Source of the DNA: Penelope pileata
Lineage: Eukaryota; Chordata; Aves; Galliformes; Cracidae
Length of the DNA stretch: 64,000 bases
Assembly (NCBI GenBank): GCA_013396635.1
Contig: WBMW01005052.1
Coordinates: 285,379 to 349,378 of the forward strand
Reading direction: 5' to 3'
Shown in pieces: positions 25,104-36,540 of the stretch. The position numbers and the translations under genes were made by a program. Below the pieces are notes generated by a model. The model saw only the letters and a program-made list of their open reading frames with translations. It did no database searches and was not told the DNA's origin. Within the stretch, counting starts at the first letter, position 1, and the number at the start of each line of letters is the position of its first letter.

Positions 25104-26377
25104 TCAATGAGATTTTCCATCTTCACTTTGTTTTCTGAAGTTTCTGCTTGTATTTTTTCAATGTGAAATCTCTCATCTCTAATTGATGCCTGATTTCTTT
25201 TCTATAAAAGTCTCGTTTTCAAAATGTCTTCATTGAAGGCTTTCTGTAAATTGTGTGCATTGATTGTCAAGTTCTTGTCCTTATTTCCAAGGCCCTGAGT
25301 GGCTATGGTATTTGATTAATTTTCTCTTCTGCATTTTCTAAGCTGTTAATTACAGTCTGAATCATAAGGTTACTTTTTTTCTATACTGTAATTTGGTGAG
25401 CTGTGAGTCACGAAGTTTTTGTAGCTCTACCCTTTTAAAGATATTGCAGGATCTTTTCCTGCTGCCCACTTGGTGTCCTTATTTAAAAATAAGATTGAAG
25501 AAGGAAGCATTTTGCTTCTACTTTTAACTCACTAGTTAGTTGTACTATTTCAGTGCTTCATGCCTTTTTTTTGTTGTTGTTAAGGATAATGTTCTAGGTT
25601 TTTATTGTTGGTGAGCTCTCTAAGGTACTAGATGTAATACAAAATGCACAGAGCAATAATATGTATGTTGTGATAAAGATAAAATGGTTCACTAAAATCT
25701 TTTCTTGACAGATTCACTGATAGAATATTGCAGCAAAATATCCATTCCTTTTATTTCCAATTATTACCATGATTTTGCCAGTATGTTTGTATATGACTAA
25801 TACAAAGAAAATGCCATGTATGTGTGAAAGACATGGGTTCCTCATAGCCTATGCACCACTCTCTGACTGCAAAATTTATTATGATTATTGCATTTAAGCC
25901 AAACAATATTTTTAAGGTAATATTTCATTGGCGTGTCCAAATATTTCAAGTTCTGTCATTGCTTTTTACTCAGAAGAGTATCAGGATATTTCCCATTGCT
26001 AGAGTCATTCAGAGAAATGGGAGAGTTTTGAGTAGCAATTGCCGCAGAAATTTGTTTCACGTTTGATTTTTTCCCCCACTGAAAAAGGAAATATGATTGA
26101 TTACTACTAGAGGATGAAGCAGAGGGTCTGACTCATTTATGTGAAAGACTGCTGATTAAAAACACACATAAACCTAAAACCCTCACAAATAGCTTTCATA
26201 ACTCATAATTCAAATTACCCTCCCCTTCCAAGTCTGACCAAAAAAAAAAAAAGTAGATTTTAACCATTTGGGAGAAGGCTTGTTTTGTGGTGTTTTTCTC
26301 TTATGATGAGCTTAATTTTTTATCCTTCTGAATGTTCTTGGGCATAATTTTAGTTCTAGGAGCAGTGAACTTTTGTA
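25104..26377. other. AT-rich non-genic stretch
   Basis: No gene is seen. The first 40 bases (CAATGAGATTTTCCATCTTC) could be the displaced end of the ERVL-like LTR interrupted by the CR1, but the match is too weak to annotate. Confidence 0.45.
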
Positions 26378-26416
26378 ATAGAATCTTTCAGATTGGAAAA
26401 GACCTTTAAGATCATA
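26378..26416 (-). mobile_element. CR1 3'-tail remnant, minus strand
   Basis: TAGAATCTTTCAGATTGGAA and AAGACCTTTAAGATCAT match the reversed last 40 bases of a CR1. Nothing further of the element is recognisable. Confidence 0.55.
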
Positions 26417-28600
26417 ATAAACAAACAAAAGAAAACAAATAATTACGTGAGACTTGTGAAAAATGTGATAATTGGCAGCAGTGGAGCACAAAAGCCAGGA
26501 CATATGCATTTTTATCTTGTCATAATAGTCCCCTGTAACCTTCATCCATTATTTTATGCCTCAGCGTAGGAACCCACATATTTCACTTGCCTAACATTTT
26601 CTTCTCTGAAAGATGTTTCTGTTCCTCTTGAGTAGCTTTGACATTTCCATTATTAGCAGCAGGCCTCTGCAATTGGTGAATTGAGATGCTGGAGGCTGGA
26701 AGCAGACTGTGCTCCTTTCCCAGGAAGTTCTGCTGGGTTTGTCTGAGGGCAGAGGCATATAAACAATTCTTTACAGGTTAACAAGGTTGTGGGGGTCAGG
26801 TGAACCTCAGTAACTGTGCATCTTAGCTCAGGGCAAAAGTAAAATAGTTTGAGTTTCCTTAAGGAAAGCTAACTTGATAAACCATACACGCTGATATGGA
26901 TAAACTACACACTGGCCAACAGTTTTCATTTGGACTACTCATATGGTCGAATCATTTAGCTGGGGAAAATCTTTTGTCTGGTTTTGATTTTCTGCCTTGC
27001 ATTTTCCTCCCAAAGAGACCATGTGTAGAAAATGTCTGAGGAGCTATTTCTGCACTGTGATTTATATTGCAGAATTATAGACAATATTAGGAATATTTGA
27101 TAGGTGCTGGAACAGCTGTGAAGATGAAGAGATCTGAGTACACGAGCCTCCCCTCTGACAGCAGTGCCTCCCCTGAGCCAGTGACTCTTGCACTTCTCAG
27201 GTGGCAGCTCTGCCTCCCTTAGAGTGTTACACTTCTGCTGCTGCCAAATGATGTGAGTGATCTTGTGTGTTGTGGTGCTGAATATTTAGCACTCAGACCC
27301 TTCATGTGCAGACGGTAGGTGTTGTAGCCAAAATGTAGGAAGATGTTATTGTTATGACTGTATGGTTCTCTTTCAACTATTTCAGTCTCCCTATTACAAA
27401 TCTTGAAACTACAGTTTTGCAGCTGTCATTATATTTCTGTTTCTTCTGTGAAATTCAGAAGTTATCTTGAGTCTGTACTTGACTACGCATCAACTTGTTT
27501 AGTTTCAGAAATATTTCCCTCTTCAAAAAAAGAATTTATGATTCAAAAGGTAGTTTCTTATTTGAAGGTCACTGTAATCCGTCAAAAAAAATACATAGGT
27601 TGGAATGAGCCATTAAAGAATCTGTCTTTCTTTCCTTGGCCAAATTGATCTCTTAGCAGCAGCTAAAGTTGTGCAGACACGTCTTCCTAGTCTGGGAGCT
27701 CAATCTTGCATAGTTTGGGCTGTCAGAGGCAGTTGTGCTGAGTTGTCATATGCCTTTCCTGTGGGAGTGTATTGTATGCATGTGAAAAGTGTAGGATGTG
27801 AATTACATCCCTCAGAGAAAGAAATCTGCTGCTTGAAGAACTTAGGAAGAAAGCAGAGGAAAGGAAAATCTATGGTAGCATCCTCTGGAAAGACCATGAT
27901 ACCCCATGCAGGAACAGGGAGAGAGGTAGATAAAGCAGAGTTTCTGTGCCTAAGAAGATGTTATAAGAAAAACAGCTGCAGCTTCACCCAGAGACAGCCC
28001 TTAGCTCTGGTATAAGGGGAAACTGTATGGTTTTCACGTGAGCCTTAGGGAAACCAAGTAACCCAGAAAGGAACAAAATGGCTCTGTGCAATACAGAAAA
28101 GCTTTGGAGGCAATAGTGGACAGCCTGAATGGAGGCACTGATTTATCAGAGATCTTGTGGAAAGAAGACAATTCTCAAGGTACTTTTCTAACAGAACACA
28201 AAACATACGTGAAAGACCAAGAGAGATGTTACAGAGACTTGATGATCAAACTGAATTAATGCCTCAGTGCATGGTACAGAAACTATATCCAAAAGGAATC
28301 AAGCTAGAGCTAAATCCTTCTTCCAACACAAAAGAAGCAAAAATCTTGGCAGAGATCATGTCAGCTGAGGACTCTGATAAAGAAAAGAGCACTTGGAGTG
28401 GGCAAGGTTACTGTAGATATGTTAGATTAATTTCAGGTAGGGAAATAGGGAGTTTTCCCTTTCTTTTTGTGGGAGAAAGGGAAACAGTAATAATCTACTA
28501 ACAAATTTTCTTTAGAAGTTGTTCACAAGAATACAAAATGATGTATGGCTACATATAGTTAATGGTGGGTATGGAGAGCTGTGTGCAACCTTTTGCTTAA
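26417..28600. other. Unrecognised stretch, purine-rich part at 27.8-28.5 kb
   Basis: No domain is recognised. Two overlapping-size frames of 114 codons (27671-28015 and 28157-28501, plus strand) lie next to each other just upstream of the ancient CR1. They could be chance frames or the decayed 5' part of that element. The second is charged and lysine/glutamate-rich (REIGSF, EDSDKEKST) with no known motif. Confidence 0.3.
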
Positions 28601-28619
28601 GTCTTTTTTGAAAGCAGTT

Positions 28620-29300
28620 GTCTAGAGGGTGGCAAATATAGTTATAATTTGGAAACTCTGGGCCTGCAAGCCTAGTGTCAGTATAGTGGGAGACAATTTG
28701 TGAATACTGAGTAAACATAAGCTGCTTTGAAAAAAAACTTCTGAAAAGTGAGGGTTGTCTTTACAACTTCTGTTAGTTTTTTTCAGGTCAATGAGCTTGT
28801 GGCTGGTGATTATCTGTTTGACATAATCTGGTTTTCTAAAAAACTTTGACAAATTACCTAAAGCTTGTAATGCACTTGAGTGGCTGTGGCACAGGAGGGA
28901 AAAAATGTCATAGATAAGAAAGAAAGTGAAAAGTAGGAAACATTTTTTTTTATAAATAGTGTTTTTTTGTTTTGTTTAGTTTTCTTTTGAAGGAAGATCA
29001 CTGGTGGTGAGAGGGCTCTGTGCTGTGGCAATGTTCACAGATCACCTGGAAAAGTAGTTTGGCAGTAAAATGACAAGATCCAGTGATGGCACAAGGTTTT
29101 TCAGGGTAGGTAGAATAAGGACTGGAACTGAAAAAATGTAGAAGAATGTTAGGAAATAGCATGAGCGGACAATAAAATGGCAGGTGAAATGCAATGAAGA
29201 TCTGTGTAAAATAAGGCACACGCAGAGAAAGAACTCTGTCTTCATAAGGCAAGGTTCTGTGCTGGTCACCATTACTAAGGAGTGATACCTGAGAAGTCTG
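28620..29300 (+). mobile_element. Ancient, heavily decayed CR1/L3-type LINE (reverse-transcriptase region)
   Basis: Several separated blocks match the reverse-transcriptase region of old amniote CR1 elements, in the right order and strand. GAGGGTGGCAAATATAGTT and GCCTGCAAGCCTAGTGTCAG correspond to the stretch encoding NYRPVSLTSV. ATCTGGTTTTCTAAAAAACT then TTGACAAATTACCT correspond to YLDFxKAFDKVP. GAGTGGCTGTGGCACAGGAG follows as expected. GGCTCTGTGCTG and GATGGCACAAGGTTTTTCAG correspond to the GSVLxP and ADDTK blocks, and ATAAAATGGCAGGTGAAATG to the conserved KWQMKFN segment. All frames are broken. Remnants may extend to about 29620. The identification is by eye, from family knowledge. Confidence 0.6.
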
Positions 29301-29620
29301 GTAAGAAGCATTTCTCCTCACAACTGTTTATCTTTGCAATGTCTTCCCCAAAGATGTCACAGATACACAAAACTTTATGTGTACTCAAGGGAGTGACTGA
29401 ATAAATGCTTGGAATGAGAGTTCGTTGTGGGTTACTAAATAGCTGAACTGCAGCACGCTCAGGAAATCTCCTGAACCAAAACTAATCAGAGGACAGGAAG
29501 GGTAAAGAATTAGATAGGCTTGTTCTGCTCCTCTCTAGATCTGTGTTGCTTGTGATCCCTCAGACTTGGAAGGTCATTTCCAAACAGCACTGGCATTACA
29601 TGAAAGATCAGGTATGTACT

Positions 29621-32049
29621 CTTATTTATAAGCCTTTAGCATTATAATTCCTTCTCATTTTCCTCACTAGAAAAGTTATGAAAAGGAATTAAAATTCCTT
29701 TTCATTTTTCAGAAAAAAAAGGTCTTGTTGCTAATAGCTCAACAATCTGAAAATTAGGAAAAACAAGAAATGGTAGTAGTTGATTTTCTCAGAAACTATG
29801 GGATTCCAGAGTTAGCCTTTTTTTTAGGGAAGCTGGCTTCTACTTTAATTCTAGAGTAACTATTACACTTCTTAAGAAAATAGAAGCAAGTATGTTATTT
29901 TTCATTGTGCTTATTTGAGCTCCAAAGCAATAATCTGTATTACCTTTTTTATGCATTAGTACTAGGTAGGTGTTCTGTGCTTGATTATTATTCTGATCTA
30001 ATGGACATCTTTCAAATCAGCTGCACATTTTCACACATTATAAATTATTTCGCAAGGAGAATGAGATCCGGTTTGAAACAAAATTTCTTATAACCACATA
30101 ATAACTTATCAATCTTATTGACATGCATTTTGCAAAACAATAGTATTGTGCACAGCTTATGTATGAGCAAATAGAATTACTGCTAACATCTTCTAAGGTT
30201 CTTGTCACATACTCTCCCCTCAGTCAAACTCTGTTAGCTCGCTAATCAATCTACTTGTCAAAAATGCTCTTCTTTGGCAGAGAAGACTGAGAAGTTTGAC
30301 AAAGCACATTAAGTTGGTGATGTTGATTAATGCTTTTCAGTTGGTAGCTTTTTGTTGAACACTATAAATTAAGAATTTTGATGACAGTTGGCTTTTCATA
30401 AATTACATACAAGAGGGGCTTATCATTGCACTGAAGCATTTTATTTTCTTCTCTAAGATTTCTCATGACTCTGCTTCATGTGAGTTTCTGTTGAGTTTAT
30501 CGTTTATTTTTTTCTTTTGTCTGTTAAAATGTAAATAGTACAGTTTGAACTCCATAATCTTTGATGAAAAAGAAAGAAGAGAAAGAAGCTTGATTCCTGA
30601 AGGCTGATGAGTTTTCCTGAATTTCTTCAAAGTCAAAGAACTGTAAGGAAAAAACTGAAAAGGTGTAGGCTATTTTGGTATTTTTGCACGTCTTAAATGT
30701 TTGTCATTTTCTGTGAGAGATTTGGTAATGTGAAGAAATAACATACGGGCAATAGTCCACAGGAGTTTCTTTAATGATAATTCTATTAAATTTAGGAGTT
30801 TTTATTGCTTTTGACTTTATTCCTTTACTCATTACTCCTCCTCAGCATTCCCGATAGAAATGACATCTCCAGGGCTCATAAAAATAATTTGCCTCTATAA
30901 ATATCTTACTTATGAAAAGCACAAGATTGTTCTAAGATGTTTTCAGAACACATTTAAACAGCGCTCATTCAAAATATGCTTTATAAAGCGTTTTGGTATT
31001 GATAACATTTCAAACAAGTGTTTTGCAGCAAGAGCCAGAGACAATGTACTTATGGTTTTTCTTGACAAACGTGATTGCTTAGTTTAAGTGCTACCTTGAA
31101 ATTGGGAAACTTTGAATGCTGCTTATCTGAATTTTGCCTTCTTAAATTGCACAGGAACAAATAATAATAATAAAAATCTATATTTAGGGAAATGGTGATG
31201 ACTGAAAACTTGGAAAAACACAGGCATAGACTGTGTACAATAAACGAGTTTTCACTGTTTTCACTAAATTCTACTTGTTGAACATTGTGCTAAATCATCG
31301 ATATATACATATGTTTTGCATATGAAGTATAAAGGTTTTCTGTATGCTCACTTAGCATAAATTTGTTTGCAAAATTGTTTGCTTTTGTTCAAATTTAAGT
31401 CAATAGATTCCCTAGGCTTTCACACTTTGGGTCTGGTTATATGTCTGTTTACCAAACAAGGAGATATTTTGGAGACTAAAATGAAAAACACCTGTGGGAA
31501 ACACACTGAAAGCACAACCATAGCCTGAATGCCACAGAATGAGATGTTGGTAATGATCTGAGCTCCAAACAGAAGGTAGCAGAATGATTCATAAAAATAA
31601 ACTTAACCTGGCAGGTTTTAGTTTCTGAATAAGACAGGCATTCAGGGTGCAAATTCCTACACACACAAATTCAATTGTTACTTAATAATAAGTGCTATTT
31701 AATATGAAAATGATCTTTCATGCACAAGCTATTTTTGCAGATAAAGTTTTAAAGTTGTGGAGCATTGACCTTGGACAGTTGCCAGATACCCACAGTTGCT
31801 CTCTCATTCCCTCTTTAAAAAGGATAGGTGATAAAAATTAGGTGAAACAGCTGGTGAGTCAAGATGAAGATGAGGCAGTGACTTACAAATTATCATCATA
31901 AACAAAACAGACTTAAGTTGGGGAAAAATTTAATTAATTGCTAATTGAAATAGATTCAGGTAGTGAGAAACAAAGACAAAAATTTAAATGTCTCCAACTC
32001 AATATCCATCTTCCTAAGTTCAAACTTACTTCTTCTTTCTAATTCTTTC
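29621..32049. other. AT-rich non-genic stretch
   Basis: No repeat or gene is recognised. 30200-31090 has a homeodomain-site-rich composition suggestive of conserved non-coding DNA, which is inference only. A short (AAT)n lies at about 31158-31173. Confidence 0.5.
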
Positions 32050-32853
32050 AGGGACCTGGATTAGATTGAGAAATGGGCCCACACAAACATAGTGATCTTC
32101 AACAAGGTCAAGTGCAAGGTGTTGCACTTGGATCGAGGCAATCCTAGATATGTATACAGACTGGGAGAAGAACTTGTTGAGAGCAGCCCTGAAGAGGACT
32201 TGAGGGTCCTGGTGGGTGAAAAGCTGGACACGAGCCAGCAGTGTGCACTAGCAGCCCAGAAGGCCAACTGTATCCCGGGCTGCATCAACAGAGAGGTGGC
32301 CAGCAGGATGAGGGAGATGATTGTTCCTCTCTACTCTGTCTTTGTAAGGCCCTATCTGGAGTATTGTGTCCAAGCCTGGGGTTCCCAGCACAAGAAAGAT
32401 GTGGAGTTGTTGGAGGAGGTCCAGAGGGCCATGAAGAAGATGATCAGAGGGCTGGAGCACCTCTCCTATGAAGACAGGCTGCGGGAGCTGGGCTTGTTTA
32501 GTTCACGGAAGAGAAGGCTGTGGGGAGACCTCAGTGCAGACTTCTAGTACCTGAAAGGAAGCACATAGTCAGGAGGGAGACTAACGGTCTGATAGTGATA
32601 GGACAATGGTTTTAAACTAAAGGAGAGGAAACTTAAATTAGATGTTAGGGATCTTTTTCACTCAGAAGGTGGTGAGGATCTGAAACAGGCTGCACAGAGA
32701 AGTTGTGGATTCCCTATCTCTGGAGATATTCTAAGCCAGATTGGATGGGGCCCTGGTCAACCTGGTCTAGTGGACAGCAACCCTACCTGCAGCAGGGAGG
32801 TTGGAACTAGATGATCTTTGAGATCCCTTCCAACCCAAGCCATTCTATGATTC
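32050..32853 (+). mobile_element. CR1 LINE, 5'-truncated, plus strand
   Basis: It begins GGGACCTGGATTAGATTGAG, just after the active-site region, and ends TTCCAACCCAAGCCATTCTATGATTC (split here as the CR1 3' UTR and one tail unit). The ORF2 frame is open from 32092 to 32547 and then broken by a stop and indels. It abuts the minus-strand ERVL-like LTR at 32866. Confidence 0.95.
32092..32547 (+). pseudogene. CR1 ORF2 C-terminal fragment
   Basis: This 151-codon frame starts at a GTG (not an ATG) and covers the post-RT part of ORF2. It reads FNKVKCKVLHLDRGNPRYVY, then LVGEKLDTSQQCALAAQKAN, IVPLYSVFVRPYLEYCVQAW, and LEHLSYEDRLRELGLFSSRK. It ends at a TAG where intact copies continue toward the DRTRGNG block. 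The catalytic RT residues are missing. It is a dead fragment, kept open for most of its length. Confidence 0.9.
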
Positions 32854-32865
32854 CTTTTTCTACCT

Positions 32866-33481
32866 CCTTCTCTCTGCTGTATGATGCAGGGGAGATGGGG
32901 AATGGGGCCTGTGGTCAGTCCTCTCTGCTGCTCCTTCCTCCACACACTTTCCCCCTGCTCCTGCATGGACTTTCATAGGCCTCAATTGTTCAGAACTAAT
33001 TGCTCCATTGTGGCTCCTTCCCATAGGCTGCAGTCCTTCAGGATAAATCTGATCTAGACTGGGCTGTCTGTGGGTTTTCTGTCTTCTCCAGGGAATATAT
33101 CCTCTTGCTCTCGCATGGGTTCCTCCATGGGCTGTAGTGTTCAGCTGCTCCATTGAGGGTTCTCACCATGGGCTGCAGGAAAATAATCTATTCCACAATG
33201 AGCTGCAGGTAGCAGCATCTGTACTGTGTCTGCGGCACATCCTCCCCCTTCTTCTTACCTGACCTTGTCAGGTGTCTGCAGGGTCTTGTGTCTGCAGAGC
33301 TGTTTCCTACCCTCTCCTCTCTGACATTTTTGTGCTTTCTGAAATTTGTTTTCCTAGAGGCACCACAAGCTGTGTGCTGCAGCGGGACTGTCACAGAACA
33401 GGACAGCCTCTGGCCTCTTCTATGAGACTGTCCCTTCAGCTTCCCACTGCCAAAACCTTGACAGCTACACCTAATAAAACA
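32866..33481 (-). mobile_element. ERVL-like avian LTR, copy 2, minus strand, 3'-incomplete
   Basis: On the minus strand this repeats the landmarks of 23860-24735 in the same order: a GGTTTTGGCAGTGGG start, CTCTGCAGACAC, CAAGGTCAG then AAGAAGGGGGAGG, many TGCAGCCCATGG units, and GACCACAGGCCCCATTCCCC before the CR1 junction. The LTR's last part (poly-T and GTGATCCC block) is missing where it meets the CR1 at 32853. The many short frames on both strands at 32757-33499 are LTR sequence. G+C is much higher than the surroundings. Viral genes are absent. Confidence 0.75.
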
Positions 33482-36480
33482 ATAAATCATTTGCTATGAA
33501 TTTCAACTTTTTAATAACTTATCCAAACAAGAGGGTTATAGTTGAGTATTTAAATTGCATTTATGTTGATCACATTAGGCAAAAAAGTGACTTTTTTTTT
33601 CTGGAAAACGAACCACTAGTTTCTGTATGGTTTCATTCAGTCATTCATACAAGTTCTTATGCAGCACAGAAAATGAGTAATAGCTTATCTAACTGAAACT
33701 ACAAAAGGGTTTTAATTAGGCAGAATGTAATGACTTGAATTGCAATTTCCAAACAAAACTGGGGCTACCACTCCTAAATAAGCTTTTGTTTTGACAAATG
33801 TTGAGAGCTTTGTTTTACTAACTCATTTAGATTTTAACATAGTTCATAGAAGGAGAAATGAAGCAGTGAAGAAAGGTAGTGAGTTGCCAGTGCTTCCTTA
33901 GTATTCCTGAACTCACCCATACAATGATTTTCCTACTGAGTACTAATGAAAGCAAATACTGCTTTATTTCCAAAGGAGCAATAGAGTTAGAAACCACATC
34001 CATAATAATGTCTAGAAGTATTATGGTAATCACACACTTCTGTTAAGTCCCTCACTGTAAATTCAGAACTCGTATCTTGAGAAATGTTTTTAACTTCAAT
34101 GTTCAGGCTCTGGAAAGGACTGCAGGTGACAGCTTTTTTCATGAGAGTTTGTGCTGTTGATATTTGTTGCTACTTTTTTTCTTCCTTTTTTTTTTCAGTT
34201 AAGTTTTCTTCAGTTGGTAAATATATAGTTTGAGATTTGTGTTCTTTTATGGAGAAATAAAAAATCATTATTTGCTGTAACATTTTTAGAAGTAAATTGA
34301 GCATTCTACAGGGAATAATGCAGTGTTTTTACCCTATGTACTTTGTCACCCTAACATTTGGTTTTTATTTCATTCTCAGATAGTGTTCCTGGATTGCCCA
34401 AGCAAAATCTCTAATGTAGTAGCATGCTGACCTTCGCTATGGTTGTAGGCACAAATATTAATAGAAGTAGAAAAAGAGAAGTAATTTATTTCTCACTCTC
34501 AATCTATGCTTGTTCAACAGCTTAACATTTACAGAAATGAAAACAGGCAGTACTTGAGGTTGGAGCTTCTGCAGAAAACTAGGAACAGCAAATATGAGGA
34601 CCATGCAAGATTGTTTCTGCTTAAGATATGTAATCCACAATGGCTGAAGATATTTTCAGTTCCTAGGCCAGCTCAATGACCGATTTTTCTGATGTTTGTC
34701 AATTAGACTGCTAACTTTTTAAAGATGCTTCATTAGAGGATCTGGACAGATACTATTTTCTTATTTCGCATTGACTAGTTCACAGTAACTGCCATGAAGC
34801 TAGATTAAACCTAGCATTTTAGAGGTAAAAATCTGATTTACATCCATTAGTTGTATTACCTCCAGTTCCCTGGAATTCTATTATACGCTCCTGTTCTGTT
34901 ATACCCTGCCTTTCAAGTTCAGGGTTAAATGAAAGGGAATTAAGTGCAAATGATACATATAATTAAGGCCCTATTGTGATTATTTTCCCCCATTACAGAA
35001 TTAAAATACTAATGTAGATGGCCAAGTCTGAAAATTAGGTTATTAAGCTTTCTATTTAGTTGTTTGTTTGTTCGTTTGTTAATTTAGCCACAAAAATGTT
35101 TTTGTTCTGTTGCTATTGTTTTTAACTTTCTTCATAAATTAATTCTTGCCAATCTGTCCTTAGGGTGACTTTTCATGACTTTTATATTCTGAAAACCGCA
35201 AATTCCTGTAATTTCCTTCACAACGCTATGTATTACTCTAGTGAAGTAACCCAGGATGAGTGCATTGCTGTAAAGGATTTTCTTTGATTTTCTTATGCTC
35301 TTTTTAGAGACTTGGCACTGAAGTGGAGAACTATCCAAAAAAAACCTATATGGACTTTGTGCTAAGACTGACTAAGAATGACTTTAATATTTATGCGGCT
35401 ATAAATGGAAGTTAAGCAGCATATTTCAATATGTTCTCTACTTTTGACTTGGCATGGTGTTAGAAAATGAAGTGTCTGTCCTGGAAGCTGTTTTGTGAAA
35501 ACAACCAGAAAACAATCATGTTTATGCCATTCCTGACACCTTGGGACTACCAAATCCCACATAGTTACTCACGAATCAGGTGTTCTCTACAGTCTCTTAC
35601 ATTAGAGTAAAAGACAACTTTACCGGTGGGTAAGTTGTTCTTTTCCAGCAGCTCCTCCACTGCATTCTTTTATGAGATCATTTGAAAGCAGGTTGAACAG
35701 ACCACAGGAGTTCATAAGGGGGTTAAAGCAGCATGCCTGAGTTTTATTTGAAAAAGAAAGAAAAGAAAGGAAACTTAGGGGCAAACCAGGGAAGAAGAGA
35801 AGTATTTGAGCTCTAGTTAAGAAAGTAGTGGAGATGGCTAAAACATGTTTGACCTGGATGTTGTGGAAGACCTGTCTCATTTTGAAAGAGAGTTGACAGT
35901 GATACAATACACAGAGTAGCTCAGGAGACCTACTGGAACATCTAAAATTAGCTGTGATTAAGATACTTCTCAAAACATCAACCTTGAGGTGTTTGAACTT
36001 CAGAGACTATTCTTCAGAGCTGTTGTCTTTCAACTGTTTTATGCTTTAGCAATCTTAATGATATGATACATCTGTCCCTCAAGCAGGCAGAATTTTATTC
36101 ATCTGAACTCCTCATGATGTCTCTGAGGTATTTTAAAGAAGTATTAATGTAGAAATGGTGGATATGTTCATTCTGCATTATGGTGAACTTAATTTCAGTG
36201 AACACAGAGGCCCTCTACCTTGTTAATTTATGTCTAAATATGGAAATTATAGAAGGCCCCAGAGGAACACAGTGCCAGTAATGCAGAAGTGTGTTAGATA
36301 TTTAAAATATGTGCTTCAGTTCCTGCCAGCTGGTCTTTACACACTATATGCACCAAATAACCCAGCAGCTATCCCCATAGAACCTAATTTCTAGTTTTTA
36401 TATTGTTGATTTTTTTTTTTTTTGGAACCTGATATGTAATTTCTCTGTAGACCCAGACTCAATAAAATAAGTCCATGCAT

Positions 36481-36540
36481 TTCATTAGTCAAAAATATGT
36501 ATTTCATTAGTAAAATTCATTAGTAAATTTCATTAGTAAA
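36481..36540. repeat. Short AT-rich minisatellite (TTCATTAGT units)
   Basis: The core TTCATTAGT occurs at 36481, 36503, 36516 and 36529. The last three are spaced exactly 13 bp apart, and the first is 22 bp from the second. Confidence 0.85.

Noticed and set aside
32757..33499. Cluster of frames up to 100 codons on both strands, in GC-rich DNA
   Set aside because: The high G+C and open frames come from the inverted ERVL-like LTR, not from a CpG island or exon.
35620..35973. 117-codon minus-strand frame
   Set aside because: The peptide has no known motif and no splice or promoter context. It is compatible with chance.
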